Positions 54,503 through 64,000 of a stretch of DNA of 64,000 bases are shown here, piece after piece (the first letter of the stretch is position 1; every line of letters begins with the position of its first letter). The position numbers and the translations under genes were made by a program. This DNA comes from Cerioporus squamosus (taxonomy: Eukaryota; Basidiomycota; Agaricomycetes; Polyporales; Polyporaceae), in the NCBI GenBank assembly GCA_022592435.1, contig JABYQS010000032.1, positions 186,001 through 250,000 of the forward strand, written 5' to 3'. Below the pieces are notes generated by a model. The model had not been told where the DNA came from. It made no database searches and saw only the letters and a list, made by a program, of their open reading frames with translations.

Positions 54503-57500
54503 GAGAGTCGTTATGCCGGGCCATGTGTGTTGACGTGTATGCGTTCTGTCACCTTTCCCCAAAACTCCGGCTAATTGCAAATTATTTACCCTGCGCACAA
54601 GCTCACCAGGGAGGCACATGTACGCTCACCTGCCTTCTCCTCGTCCGTCCGTTCTGCAGACCTTTCGCAGTCCGTCACTCGCGCGTTCAGGATGAGATTG
54701 ACCTCGTCTCGGACTATGCACAATTGGCGGTGTACGGGTGAGCGCGCTGTAGTAATATCGTGTGCAACAGGAGCCCCCCATGGACAGTCGGGTCTCCGCC
54801 CATGGCGTGTGCTGCCTTGGCATCACGGTGTTCTTTTTTATGGAAGAGAACTGGCTGAGCTGTTCGCGGTGAAACAGTCAGACTGAGTTCCCTTCTCGTT
54901 GTGAACATGCCTTCTGCATTACGAGCGTCGTTGTGTCTGACCAGAATGCAGAGCCGTCTCTTCCTCGAGCTCTCAAGTACAGTCATCGAGTAACTTATGG
55001 CCTACCAAGACGTCAAGGCATCGCGACACTGGCGTATGCTTCCCGCGGAGGTCTGTAGGAACTACGCGACTTGAGCAGACGCCCATCAAATGGGTAAGTT
55101 GTGAAGCGGATGAGTGTCAGGAGTTCACACTGCCCGACGGACTGTTAGTCAAGCTAGTCAAGTGCTAACTCTCGCCTTCCGCCCACACTTGGTCGATTGA
55201 CGCGTGCTATCCCCCCTGGTTCAGCCGTTCGGAAAGAGCAGTCTCGCGGACGTAAATGCATCTCATGATTCATGCGCCTTCACAATGGACGCGCGGGCCA
55301 GAAGATGCTACATATCCTCACGCTATATCCACAAATGTGAAGCCCTCCGGGATGATACCGGGCGCAGTCGTCACGCCGGCCCCTGCAGGACGAAGGTATG
55401 ACTGATATGAAGGAGACAAATACATCCCACCCACGGATGAGTGATATGACCTAGACCCCATCCTTCTCGACGAGTTCGACCAGCCCGCCGCCTCCCGCCG
55501 CCGTGGCTACCATGCACTCGCACACCTTACTGGACTGTCCGTCAGTGGCCTGAGTATCGCCGATCTGAGGACACCCTGTGCGACGAGAGAACCTCCGAGG
55601 ATCGCCGGTATCTTCGATCCTGTGTGGTGGGGACTACAGGACACGGAATGAGCGAGTGGAGCCGAAGTCGATGGTGTGTTTGTATAATTTTCCGTTGAGT
55701 GCTCGTGACGAGCGAGCCTTATGGTAGGCATCAATCGTGTATGTGGAACGAGAAGCCTTGCAAACGTCACAGGAAGACTGAAATGACTGCGAAAGCTAGC
55801 CTTAATGGGCGGAGTCAACATAAGGGAAAGTCGAGAGCGTACAAGCAGGCGGACGTTGAAGAGTGCGGCGTGATGTGTAAGGTCAAGAGGAGCCGGCGCG
55901 ACCGGACGGCGTCCCGGCGGCGATAGGCATGAGGGGGAAAAGGCGGTTTGCATGAGCCTGCCTCATGATCGCCGTCGGCAGGCGGAGACATCCTGGAGAT
56001 GCTAGGGCTAATAAGAGGTGTCGAAGTCGCGCTGATGGAGACCGACAACTCGTGCGCTGCCCGATCCTCGTTGAAGTGAGCGTCTGAAGAGAGCGCGGCG
56101 GTCTGGTACAACGGAGGCTTCATGCAGGATCGAGAAAGACGGGCCTAACGTCTCGAGGCCCTATTGCTCTTGCCTATACCACACGGCCGGTCTGTTAGGC
56201 TGAAGCTGAGATGATGTAAGTGCGCGCGTACACACCTGCTCAGGGAATGCTCCGGACTGCGCGAGTGTGGGCTCGGAGCCACAAAGTTGCGCTTCTGGTA
56301 CGTGAGGACTACACGATCAGCTGGTTGCTTGCAGCACGGACAAATGCGTACCTACTTTGTTGAGCTCTGAGGAGTCTCAGATCGCACGACCTGAGCCAAG
56401 CTCCGGGGGACCTACGCGACTCGGAGATCCTGTGCAGGATATCGAATAGGCTATGTGAGAACCGAGCCACGTTGCTGTGCAACGTCCGGCAGTTTTGCGC
56501 TGGCCTCTTGAAGGAGCACACGTCGCGTGTGCGCTCCTATCGTTGTCGCTCTCCTGTTTGTTCTATCCTTGCTATACCGTTTCGTCGTCGCTGGCCGCTG
56601 TACATCCTTCCGACTTCGCTCCCCGAGTCGCGGTTCCAGACAGACTCGCTCGTGAGGGTGGGCGCGCCGGGCGGTCGGGCCAATCACGGTGTGGGCGGAT
56701 AGTGACATCATCATGGATTTGCATCTGCATAGATTGCTTGACGGCTTCTGACTGCAGCTAAGTCATACACGCCGATGGTTGGAGGTCAGCAGGCTCTCAG
56801 GAAGGCCGAACGGGCCAAAAGGGTGGCGGATGCTTACTTGCACTTGCCGAAGAAACGGCCGGGCATGTTCATCCTTGTGAATCAGTCGTGCTCTGGATAG
56901 AACTGTCCCGCAACCGAGCAACGTAGGGATCGAGCTACAGCTCAAACGCGGCAAGCTGTAACATCACGCACTTGGTTGAAACCTCCCTACTTGGCCGCCG
57001 GAAGAGCCTTCTTCATGCAGGAGCCGAGCTGCGCAGCTTCGCGTCACGGAGAGGTACACCATACCTGGTCTACGAGCGTAAGTTGATTGTTGCTGTGCTA
57101 GAATAAGCGACGTCGCACGCACGCACATCACAACCATTTTGAATGGCGCTATCCGGAGTCGTCGTCCGGGTCTCAGCCTCTCCTGCCTTCCGCTTGCTAC
57201 GCTTGCTCTCCCGGCCCAGTCCGCTTCGGCGATGCTTGTTCCATGAGCCTGAAAGCAAGTGGTCTTGCCTCTGCGACATTGTCCTCGACACTAGTCCCCC
57301 ATCGGAAGCGAAGATCGTGAGATCTTGTCATGTGCGGGAGCAGGCTGCCAGCGATAAGTCAGACGCACTTGCGGGCTAGTCGCTTGCGATTCGTCATCCG
57401 GCAGTACTTCAGATATGTCCGGGCGTGCGGTTCTGGTGACCGAAACTACAGGTCCTGTTGGCTCATGGACCGCTGCCGAGAGATGGAGCCGATCGACAGG

Positions 57501-57763
57501 AGGGAGTCCGATGCCAACTGCTAGAACAAACAATGAGTCCGAAAGCCAGTAAGCGACGTCGCGCGTATACACCTCATGCATCTGTCCCGATGGAGGTCCT
57601 CAAACTCCAGAGCATGCGACGCGTTCGCTCCCAATGGTCACTATTGATACTTTCCTCGCGCTCCTGGCGCGGTCCACCCGGCCATTGAGCCTCTCCCTCA
57701 GACTGCTCCCAAGTTTCCTGCCGGCTGCTTAAAGATACACGGCACGTTAGCTGAGCATAAACC
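54503..57763. other. Mostly unassigned; weak coding-like pieces near 55.7-55.9 and 57.1-57.6 kb
   Basis: A plus-strand stretch at 55750-55926 is strongly basic (SRAYKQADVEE, then KVKRSRRDRTASRRR). Minus-strand stretches at 57070-57291 (NKHRRSGLGRESKRSKRKAG) and 57291-57500 (SEVLPDDESQATSPQVRLTY) may be exons of one nuclear protein, but no phase-consistent junction was found. No known domains or repeats are seen. Confidence 0.25.
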
Positions 57764-59191
57764 ATGACAATGCGAATGCGTACCCATGACGGTGTGTCCG
57801 GGGCTGAGCCGAGTACAGGTGGGGGATATTCCAGAACCGTGACTATCCGAGTTCGTGAGTGGCCGCGGCCGCAGGACAAGCGAGAGACGCGATGCGCACG
57901 TACCGTACAAGGGTCCGAGATGTTGCGGTCGCCGCCTCCTCGTTCGCTCGCGCACACGGCGGCAGTACATTTGTTTGAATCTTCGCCGGATGATGTCGAG
58001 CTGCCCATGGTCATTCTGCTCTCTGCCGCCCAGCCTTCCGAGTCCCCATCCACCACGACGGGGGCCTTCCCACTGCAGCGGATCCCCGGCGTTCGAGCTT
58101 CTTGGCGGACGCTCCTAGCTCCGGTCGGTACGACGCGATTGCCGCTGTAGAAGTTGGACAACACGGAGGAGCCCCGGGGGACGAGAACGAGCCGGTTAGA
58201 GTCTGTCGTGGAGACCTGGGCATCGGAGCAGCAGACCAGGGCACATGCGTTAACAATCTCTGCACGTTAATTTACCTCCGGCCGCGCTGCGACAGTATCC
58301 GAGAGGACAATTGCCTGTCCACGTCCTCCGGGCAGCGGGTTCCGAGACAAGTGCAGTGGTTGTTACCGAGGCCGGTCTCGAGGCTTTTCCGAGAGCTTGG
58401 AGAACATATCGTCTCCGCTGCTCCCTCCTACCGTTGTCCTGCGGTGCACGGCGAGCTCCGAGCTCGGAGTCGCGTGCTCAACATGCGTACGCGTCGTCTT
58501 GGCCGCAGGAGAGTGCATTTGACGGCAGCGCGGCGCTAATCCTCGTGTCAAGCTGGTGGAGATCGATGGTGAATCGTTTGTGAACCGCGGTGAGAAGCTG
58601 TTAACGTACGACAGCCTGCTTGATGGAAGTCGGAGGGCCATCCACTGGCAGAGGCAGATAGCCTGTCGAGTAGCGAGTGGTCCAGGACGTGCGGCACAGT
58701 GAACGGATGCAGAGTAGTAGGCGGGCTAGTTGATGTTCTGTATATCCTGTAGTCGTTGTCCGTATGTCTTGTTCTCATTTCGACGTGTATGTGCCGTCGT
58801 CGTCGTGGTCAAGTCAAGAGCGCTGGCATGCTGTGCTGGCGCGGACACCGAGTTCGGCCGTCGGTTTCCTGTTCTGGCCGGGCACCTGGTTCCAGGCTCG
58901 TCTTGTCGTCACGCAGTCGGCTTGAACCTGGACACGCGCGCCGCCTCGGACAGTATTTGCGCCACGTATACGAGCGTGGACGTCCGTCACAGTACATAGG
59001 CGGGGAGGTGCGAGCTGTCTTGCGAAAGTGCCAGGTGCGGCTTGCGGATTGTGCGGATCTGACTTGTAACTTGTTCTTCTAGAACCCTCAATCGGTCTCC
59101 GAGACGCACGCTGGCTTGCAGAGCCGTCAGTGGTGGTCACGGCTGGCTCGGTTGTTGGCCATCGCGACTCGGACATGGCCGCTGTACCCGT
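57764..59191 (+). CDS. Candidate multi-exon gene(s), unknown function
   Basis: Open stretch 57764-58150 reads VREWPRPQDKRETRCARTVQ and VHLFESSPDDVELPMVILLS. A later exon at about 58530-58700, after a CAG acceptor, reads KLVEIDGESFVNRGEKLLTY and DSLLDGSRRAIHWQRQ, a clearly protein-like sequence. The 3' end is the best supported: about 58920-59036 (RRLGQYLRHVYERGRPSQYI) joins 59084-59191 (NPQSVSETHAGLQSRQWWSR) across a GTGCGG...TAG intron in phase 0, ending in a stop. Whether these pieces are one gene is not established. No domain is recognised. Confidence 0.35.
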
Positions 59192-59498
59192 GACGAACTC
59201 CGTCAGTCATGATCTACTTCGTCATGCAGCGGATCTGTCTTAACACAGCACCTATATCAAGCAGGGAGGAGACGTCGACACGCAAATTCATCTGCGAACT
59301 ATCCAGTCGCCGAGGGATGTTACCTGCGGCTTATAATGCTAACTTAAGATCACGGCCTCCGCCTCACAAGATTGAACGGTCCTCCAGAGTCGAGGCCATG
59401 ACATGACCTTACTGACGGCGTACGATTCGAGTGCGACGCAGTCCTGCGCCGTGTCGCGGGGCGGGACTACCCGAGTGTCTGGAATTCATCTAGAAGAC

Positions 59499-60095
59499 CT
59501 AGGCGAGGCCTTCGCGTTTAGCAGTTGCCTCGTAGACCTTCCTCGGCCCAGTATGATCGTTACCGTCGACCCACATGCGTTTATACCAATGCACTTGAGG
59601 CGTGTACGGAGCGCGCAATGCACAAAACGGAGGATGGCATGATGACGAGTGGCGATGTCGACGATATGTCGACAGTGATGATGCCAATAACAGAGGATGT
59701 GCTGATTTATTGGTCCAAATGCGTGGTATGGTGACCTGGGATGTGCGGGCCGACAATCCCGTTGCACGAGACAACTCGTACTGCTCTTGACAGGTTGGCT
59801 TCTTACTCCGGCGGAGATAGAACTCGTCTAGTATTGCCTCTGGACTGAGTCTCGCTGGATGTAGGGCATGTGTGGGCAAGGGCTGCCAAGCAACACGGTC
59901 CCCCGGGGTGTCACCATTCCAGTTAGCGAGAGTGGAATAAGAGCTGGGCCGGAATGAACGAGGCTTAGAGAAGTCTTCACCAGGAGCCGTGCGCGACATG
60001 GTCGTGTGGAGGAGTGGCGTTAGCTGCAAGCAGGTGGGCAATGCAGACACTGACATTTTCGACAGACATGTCGTAGATATATCTACCTTTCCCAA
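59499..60095 (-). CDS. Candidate homeodomain-like protein
   Basis: A minus-strand frame contains LSPEAILDEFYLRRSKKPTC then QEQYELSRATGLSARTSQ, matching the spacing of helices 1 and 2 and the start of helix 3 in homeodomains (L...F....P....+ .LA..GLS.R..). The expected WFxN signature of helix 3 is not intact: the next residues are VTIPRIWTNKSAH, which could be a shifted or degenerate form. The frame before it is hydrophilic (MSRTAPGEDFSKPRSFRP). A short upstream minus-strand stretch at 59977-60216 may supply earlier exons. If real it would be a DNA-binding regulator; a decayed copy is equally possible. It is not evidence for a mating-type locus by itself. Confidence 0.3.
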   Translation of the reverse strand: MGKVDISTTCLSKMSVSALPTCLQLTPLLHTTMSRTAPGEDFSKPRSFRPSSYSTLANWNGDTPGDRVAWQPLPTHALHPARLSPEAILDEFYLRRSKKPTCQEQYELSRATGLSARTSQVTIPRIWTNKSAHPLLLASSLSTYRRHRHSSSCHPPFCALRAPYTPQVHWYKRMWVDGNDHTGPRKVYEATAKREGLA

Positions 60096-60997
60096 CAGTC
60101 AAAGCGACGGAGAGGTGGGTCAAGGCGAGCTTGTATTGACAGTCCAAGCTGCAACCTAAGAGAGGGACACAGACATCGAAGGTGCTTACAGCACCAACGA
60201 GCCCGCCGTGCCTCAAGCGATTACAGATGCTTACCGCTTGTGAAGGTCAGTCAAAGCAAGCTGCGCGTACTTCCCACGAGACCATAGGCATCCGACTTAG
60301 CAGGAGTTCATTGTGAGGGATGGCCTTGTTCCATGAAAGGAAGCCGTCTGTGACCGTGACTGAACTGCATGAACTGCACATGTTGGCCTCCATCGACAAT
60401 GTAGTTCGCAATGGCGGGATTTGCTCCCTGATCATGCTATCAAGACCTCAAGTCTCATGGATCAGCAAACTGCCACATAACACCTTTAGCATCGTTGTTG
60501 GCCGGAGCTCGTCACTAATGCCATCCGAGGCATCGCTCTGTTTGCAGTCGAAGAGAGGAAAATGCTGGTCATAATCTGAACGTCGGAGGAATTGAAGGAC
60601 AATAATCTATAAGGAACTCGCTGACATTCGCATATAGGCCTGCACCTGGCCTCATGAAGACGTTAGGCTTCACGAACGGATCGTCCCATACGGGACTGCC
60701 AGACGCTCAGTGCCTGGAGACAATGCTGCTAGTACACATGTATGCTTTGGCTTGGTATCCCTCCACAGAGTGATCACTCCGAGACGGACACAAAGTCGTG
60801 CAACAAACACAAAGTGTGACACAAACCAGATCTTCATACACTGAACTGAACGCTGCTCACCTCTAGACATGCGCAATTGCCACGGATCCGGAAGGGTGCA
60901 TCGGCTGACTTCCGCAAGATCAGTCGCATCGCGAAGTGTAGGGCCAGTGTTGCTCGGTGCCGTCACTATAGTGTCCAACAGGTGGCAAGTCTATACG
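60096..60997. other. Unassigned; minus-strand coding-like stretches
   Basis: Minus-strand pieces at 60490-60575 (FPLFDCKQSDASDGISDEL) and 60247-60435 (IREQIPPLRTTLSMEANMCS) could be joined through a GTGTTA...GAG gap, but the junction is weak. They lie 400-700 bp from the Tc1 insertion. Confidence 0.25.
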
Positions 60998-60999
60998 TA

Positions 61000-62615
61000 C
61001 AGTGACGGACAAAAATATTGCCTGCCCCCAGTGGCAGGCATTGAATCCCCCTTAGCTCAAGCTCAGATAAGCTTGAGCATATGTCATATACTGTAGAATA
61101 ACTGGACATTAGTTATCTATTATACAGTGCCTATGATGTTGCTGGGTGGCTGCGTGAAAGGCTGCAAAAGCCGTGGGAACGTTTGGGGGCTTATTTTCGA
61201 CGTGCCAGCGCACAGTGTCCTGTCCTTTTCTTTTCCTCAGTACACATCACATTTAATCCCTGACACTACACCACTTTAATATCTTCATTCTACACCTTCT
61301 ACTCTTTACGTCTATCACTATGGCACCCTGCACTCCCACCAAACGGGCTCGCATGCTCCAACTTCGCGACCCTGCTTTTGGGAAGCCCAAGACCATGACG
61401 GAAATCGGCCGCATCTTGCACCTGGATCGTCGCACAGTTGCCCGGAACCTCAAGATTGTTCAGGAGACCGGTGACTTCTACTACCATGCTCCCCGGCTTG
61501 GCCGGCCCCGTCTTCTCACTCCCCGCGACCTTCGTCGTGCTGAAGTGGCCCTTGCCAATGGGTCAGCTCGGGATGCAACCGACGTCCAACGCCAGCTCTT
61601 CCCCAACGTCAGTGCCCGAACTGTGCGTCGTAGGCTTTGCGAGATTGGGCTCAACGGACGGGTACGTTAGTCAAAGCCGTATCTCAGCTCCTTCCACATC
61701 AAGCAGCGGAAGAAGTGGGCAGAGGAGTTTGCGGATTGGAGTGTGGAGGATTGGGAACCAGTGCTCTTCTCAGATGAGTCTCAGTTCAATCTCTTTGGCT
61801 CAGATGGGAGGCAATGGTGTCGGAGAAGGGTTGGGGAGGAGTTTTTGCCGAGGAATGTCAAGCAGCGGGTCAAGCATGGAGGAGGGAGTTTGATGGTGTG
61901 GGGGTGCATCACCTCCCGGGGCGTTGGGCGTCTTCATTGCATCAAGGGGAAGCTGGATTCCAAGCAGTACTGTTCCATCTTGAAGCAGTCACTCCTAGGA
62001 ACCCTCAAAGACCATCACATCCCCCGAGACAGCTTCATCTTCCAACACGATAACGACCCCAAGCACACCGCACACCTTACGAAGGAGTGGTTGCATGAAC
62101 ACAACATCCCTGTTCTCCCCTGGCCCTCGAGCTCTCCTGACATGAACATCATCGAACATGTCTGGGATGAGTTAGATCGCCGTGTCCGCCGTCGCAACCC
62201 TCTTCCTCGAAACCTCAAGGAGCTATGGGATGCCTTGCAACAGGAGTGGTACGGACTGGAGAAGGACTTCATTGCCAAGCTTTATCATTCACTCCCTGAC
62301 CGTGTACGGGCCCTTAGAGAGGCCAAAGGTGGACATACACGTTACTGAGTTGTTTGTTCATTTTTACCAGTTTTCCAGTATTTTATACCACGGTCATTAC
62401 CCTTTGTGCGCTTACCCATAACCCCAGTCATGTACTTGTTACTTAAATAACTCAGGCATCACTGGGCCAAATTGCATCGTTCCTTCACTCAGTCATGCAG
62501 AATGGGAAGGCCTATAATTTACAAAAGAAAGCGAGTACATATGTCTAATATTGACAAAGTTACGGGGAGAATATAGTGCATGGCCTGGGGCGGGCATTAT
62601 TTTTGTCCGTCACTG
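61000..62615 (+). mobile_element. Tc1/mariner element, copy 2 (1616 bp)
   Basis: It has exactly the same length as copy 1 and the same CAGTGACGGACAAAAATA termini. TA target duplications lie at 60998-60999 and 62616-62617. It is in the opposite orientation in the window. By eye the only coding difference from copy 1 is one G-to-A change that creates a stop. The empty site reads ctatacgtatgtgcag. Confidence 0.97.
61320..62348 (+). pseudogene. Tc1-type transposase with one nonsense codon
   Basis: The frame matches the intact 342-residue transposase of copy 1 up to codon 116 (LNGRVR). There TGG (Trp) has become TAG at 61668-61670; the downstream 225 codons, with FSDESQF, QHDNDPKHT and SPDMNIIEHVW, are otherwise preserved. 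The break separates the DNA-binding domain from the catalytic core. A single substitution in an otherwise unchanged gene implies a very recent origin. Because the TIRs are intact, it could still move if supplied with transposase from copy 1. Confidence 0.95.
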
Positions 62616-62617
62616 TA

Positions 62618-64000
62618 TGTGCAGGGGAAACCCGTCTCTTGATAGCTGGGAACAATACAAAGATCAGGAAACCTGTGGTCAGTATTGCTGGCATTCATGC
62701 TCACGAAGAAGACAGCCTGCAGCCTCACCTAGATAGTAGTGGATGTTGGCATTCAAGCTTTGATGCCTCAGCGTCCTCGTGTCTTCTTCGTACGCCCACA
62801 GACCGAGCTTATCTCGGATCTCTCCGTACCTCATGTTTTCCGTCTTCTTGCTGTCACTTATACCGCGCTGCTGCTCTCCAGTGCTTCAGTCTCTTCCCCC
62901 ACTGAAGCACTGGTATGTTCTCTATGTCGCCTATGCCAGTCTTCCTGTACTCACTGTCCTATGTAGCCCCTTCTGTCTCTAGGTACCTAGCTATGTCAAT
63001 ACATCAGTCTCTTCCCCCACTGAAGCACTGCCCCTTCTGTCTCTAGCTCGTCCCTGGTCGGCTCCATAACACTTATGGTGGAAACTGGCAGAAACTACTG
63101 CCAGTGGAGCGCACGCCCTACGATAACAGGTTCCATGGAGCGTGGGCTTTTGGGAGGCAGTACTGCATTTTCGAGGGTTCTCGGGAGTATATACCAGAGG
63201 AGTAAGAGTAACTTCCCGTGAGCTCCTCTTCCAGAATCCACCACCATGGTGCGATTTCCCACAGTCCCTGGCTCCTAGGAGCAGCCATACTGAGGGCCTC
63301 TAGCCTGTAAAAACACGCATGAGCCTTAGTAAAAGTGAACGTCACAGTTCCCAGTTCTCTTGAACTTGCGTGCAAATGCCTCCGAGTTCACTACTTGACA
63401 GAGAGCCCCTCCCTACTGCCCTATGGGCTTACGTGCACTACAAATGGCACCGATGCCTGCAAAGGCGGGTCTAGTCAGACCTACTCCTCTCACAGCGTGA
63501 ATGAGAGTCCAGGAGACCGCCTGCTCCCCTCTGCAGGACATACAGTGGGAGCATTGCAGATGATGCGTTGCCAGCAAGGACATCTCAACGCTGGGCGACG
63601 GGACGGCGGCTCGAAGCCGACGCCCTCCACCCTGCCTAAGGCGCCCAAGTGCCCTGGAGGCGGTGCAGCCAAGACCGGTGCCTGTCTGCGTGGCGCAACC
63701 ATGTGTAAGACGCCTGAGGCTCGAGCGCGGGCCCGGATCATGACAGGCCGGCACGTGACTGGCAAACAGCAGGAGGCAAGAGTCCCAGCATGTGAGAATA
63801 ACGCGTCAACGCGCCAACACCAGGCAAAGCAACGCCGCTGCACTGGAGGATGCTGGATGCAGTGTGCCTCTGCGCTCCTCCAGCGCACCGACTACTTTTC
63901 CGGTATGCGAGAAGCACGATGCCCATGCCACACCCCTCTATGGTATTATGCGCTGCACTGATAATACTCGCTTTTCGCTTCCATGGACACTAATGCACCC
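62618..64000. other. Unassigned right end; direct repeats at 62.88-63.05 kb
   Basis: Just after the Tc1 element, plus-strand pieces read RLLIAGNNTKIRKPVVSIAG and VDVGIQALMPQRPRVFFVRP. They look coding and may continue the gene into which Tc1 inserted. The sequence cagtctcttcccccactgaa occurs at about 62887 and 63006, and ccccttctgtctctag at about 62966 and 63031; in the second place the two blocks are directly joined. A 208-codon open frame at 63335-63961 has no recognisable motif and many Cys/Thr/Gly residues, so I do not call it a gene. Confidence 0.3.

Noticed and set aside
59499..60095. A mating-type locus
   Set aside because: One degenerate homeodomain-like segment, with no divergently paired second homeodomain gene and no flanking genes typical of that locus.
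63335..63961. 208-codon open frame near the right end
   Set aside because: No motif, unusual Cys/Thr/Gly composition and equally long frames on the opposite strand; insufficient support for a gene.

Overview
The window reads as nuclear DNA of a filamentous basidiomycete, most likely an Agaricomycete. Coding exons are split by short GT-AG introns of about 40-85 bp. The host genes belong to families common in mushrooms: a MYND-finger protein, a BTB protein, a RING protein, a cyclin and an F-box/nucleotidyltransferase-like family. The transposon load (Tc1, hAT, CACTA/Tnp2, Tad-type LINEs, MITEs) is also typical of these genomes. No rRNA, tRNA, CRISPR array or bacterial-style operon was found. 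The species cannot be named from the sequence alone.

Layout. 0-5.2 kb: a disordered minus-strand gene runs off the left edge, followed by a probable Ser/Thr/Pro-rich plus-strand gene that converges on an unknown 305-residue minus-strand gene across a 30-bp minisatellite. 5.2-16 kb is mostly unrecognised. It holds one copy (A) of a GC-rich interspersed repeat, a nucleotidyltransferase-like gene, a candidate minus-strand multi-exon gene, and a four-exon gene (here 'alpha') that has a paralogue ('beta') at 43 kb. 16-28.3 kb is a transposon nest: a small hAT-like MITE, a broken LINE (LINE-A, left copy), a full-length hAT element with an intact Tc1 element inside one of its introns, and a second broken LINE-A copy on the far side. 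28.3-30.4 kb is a pseudogene of the nucleotidyltransferase-like family, split by a 1.04-kb non-autonomous hAT element with a perfect 8-bp target duplication. 30.9-31.7 kb is a cyclin gene. 33.5-35 kb holds small unrecognised exons. 35.9-39.8 kb is a four-exon CACTA/Tnp2-type transposase. 40-42.2 kb holds two small helical genes and a Tc1/mariner-like MITE. 42.9-45.1 kb holds gene beta and repeat copy B. 45.3-47.6 kb is the MYND gene, which has a GC-AG intron. 48-49.5 kb is a decayed second LINE type (LINE-B) with a classical C-terminal RNase H. 49.9-50.7 kb is the BTB gene. 52.3-53.4 kb is repeat copy C. 53.6-54.5 kb is the RING/coiled-coil gene. 54.5-61 kb holds weak gene candidates, one with a homeodomain-like segment. 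61.0-62.6 kb is a second Tc1 copy of the same length as the first, with one nonsense codon. The last 1.4 kb is unrecognised.

How it fits together. Host genes occur singly or in convergent pairs and do not form an obvious metabolic cluster. The dominant story is mobile-element activity. Two Tc1 copies of identical length and three near-identical copies of the satellite-tailed repeat imply recent movement, and older LINE, hAT and CACTA copies are nested and rearranged. The most unusual items are: (i) the LINE-A architecture with a catalytically degenerate RNase H-like fold between endonuclease and reverse transcriptase; (ii) the satellite-tailed repeat family; (iii) the alpha/beta paralogue pair with conserved intron phases and no recognised domain. 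All exon structures were inferred by eye from splice consensus and reading phase and have not been tested against transcripts.
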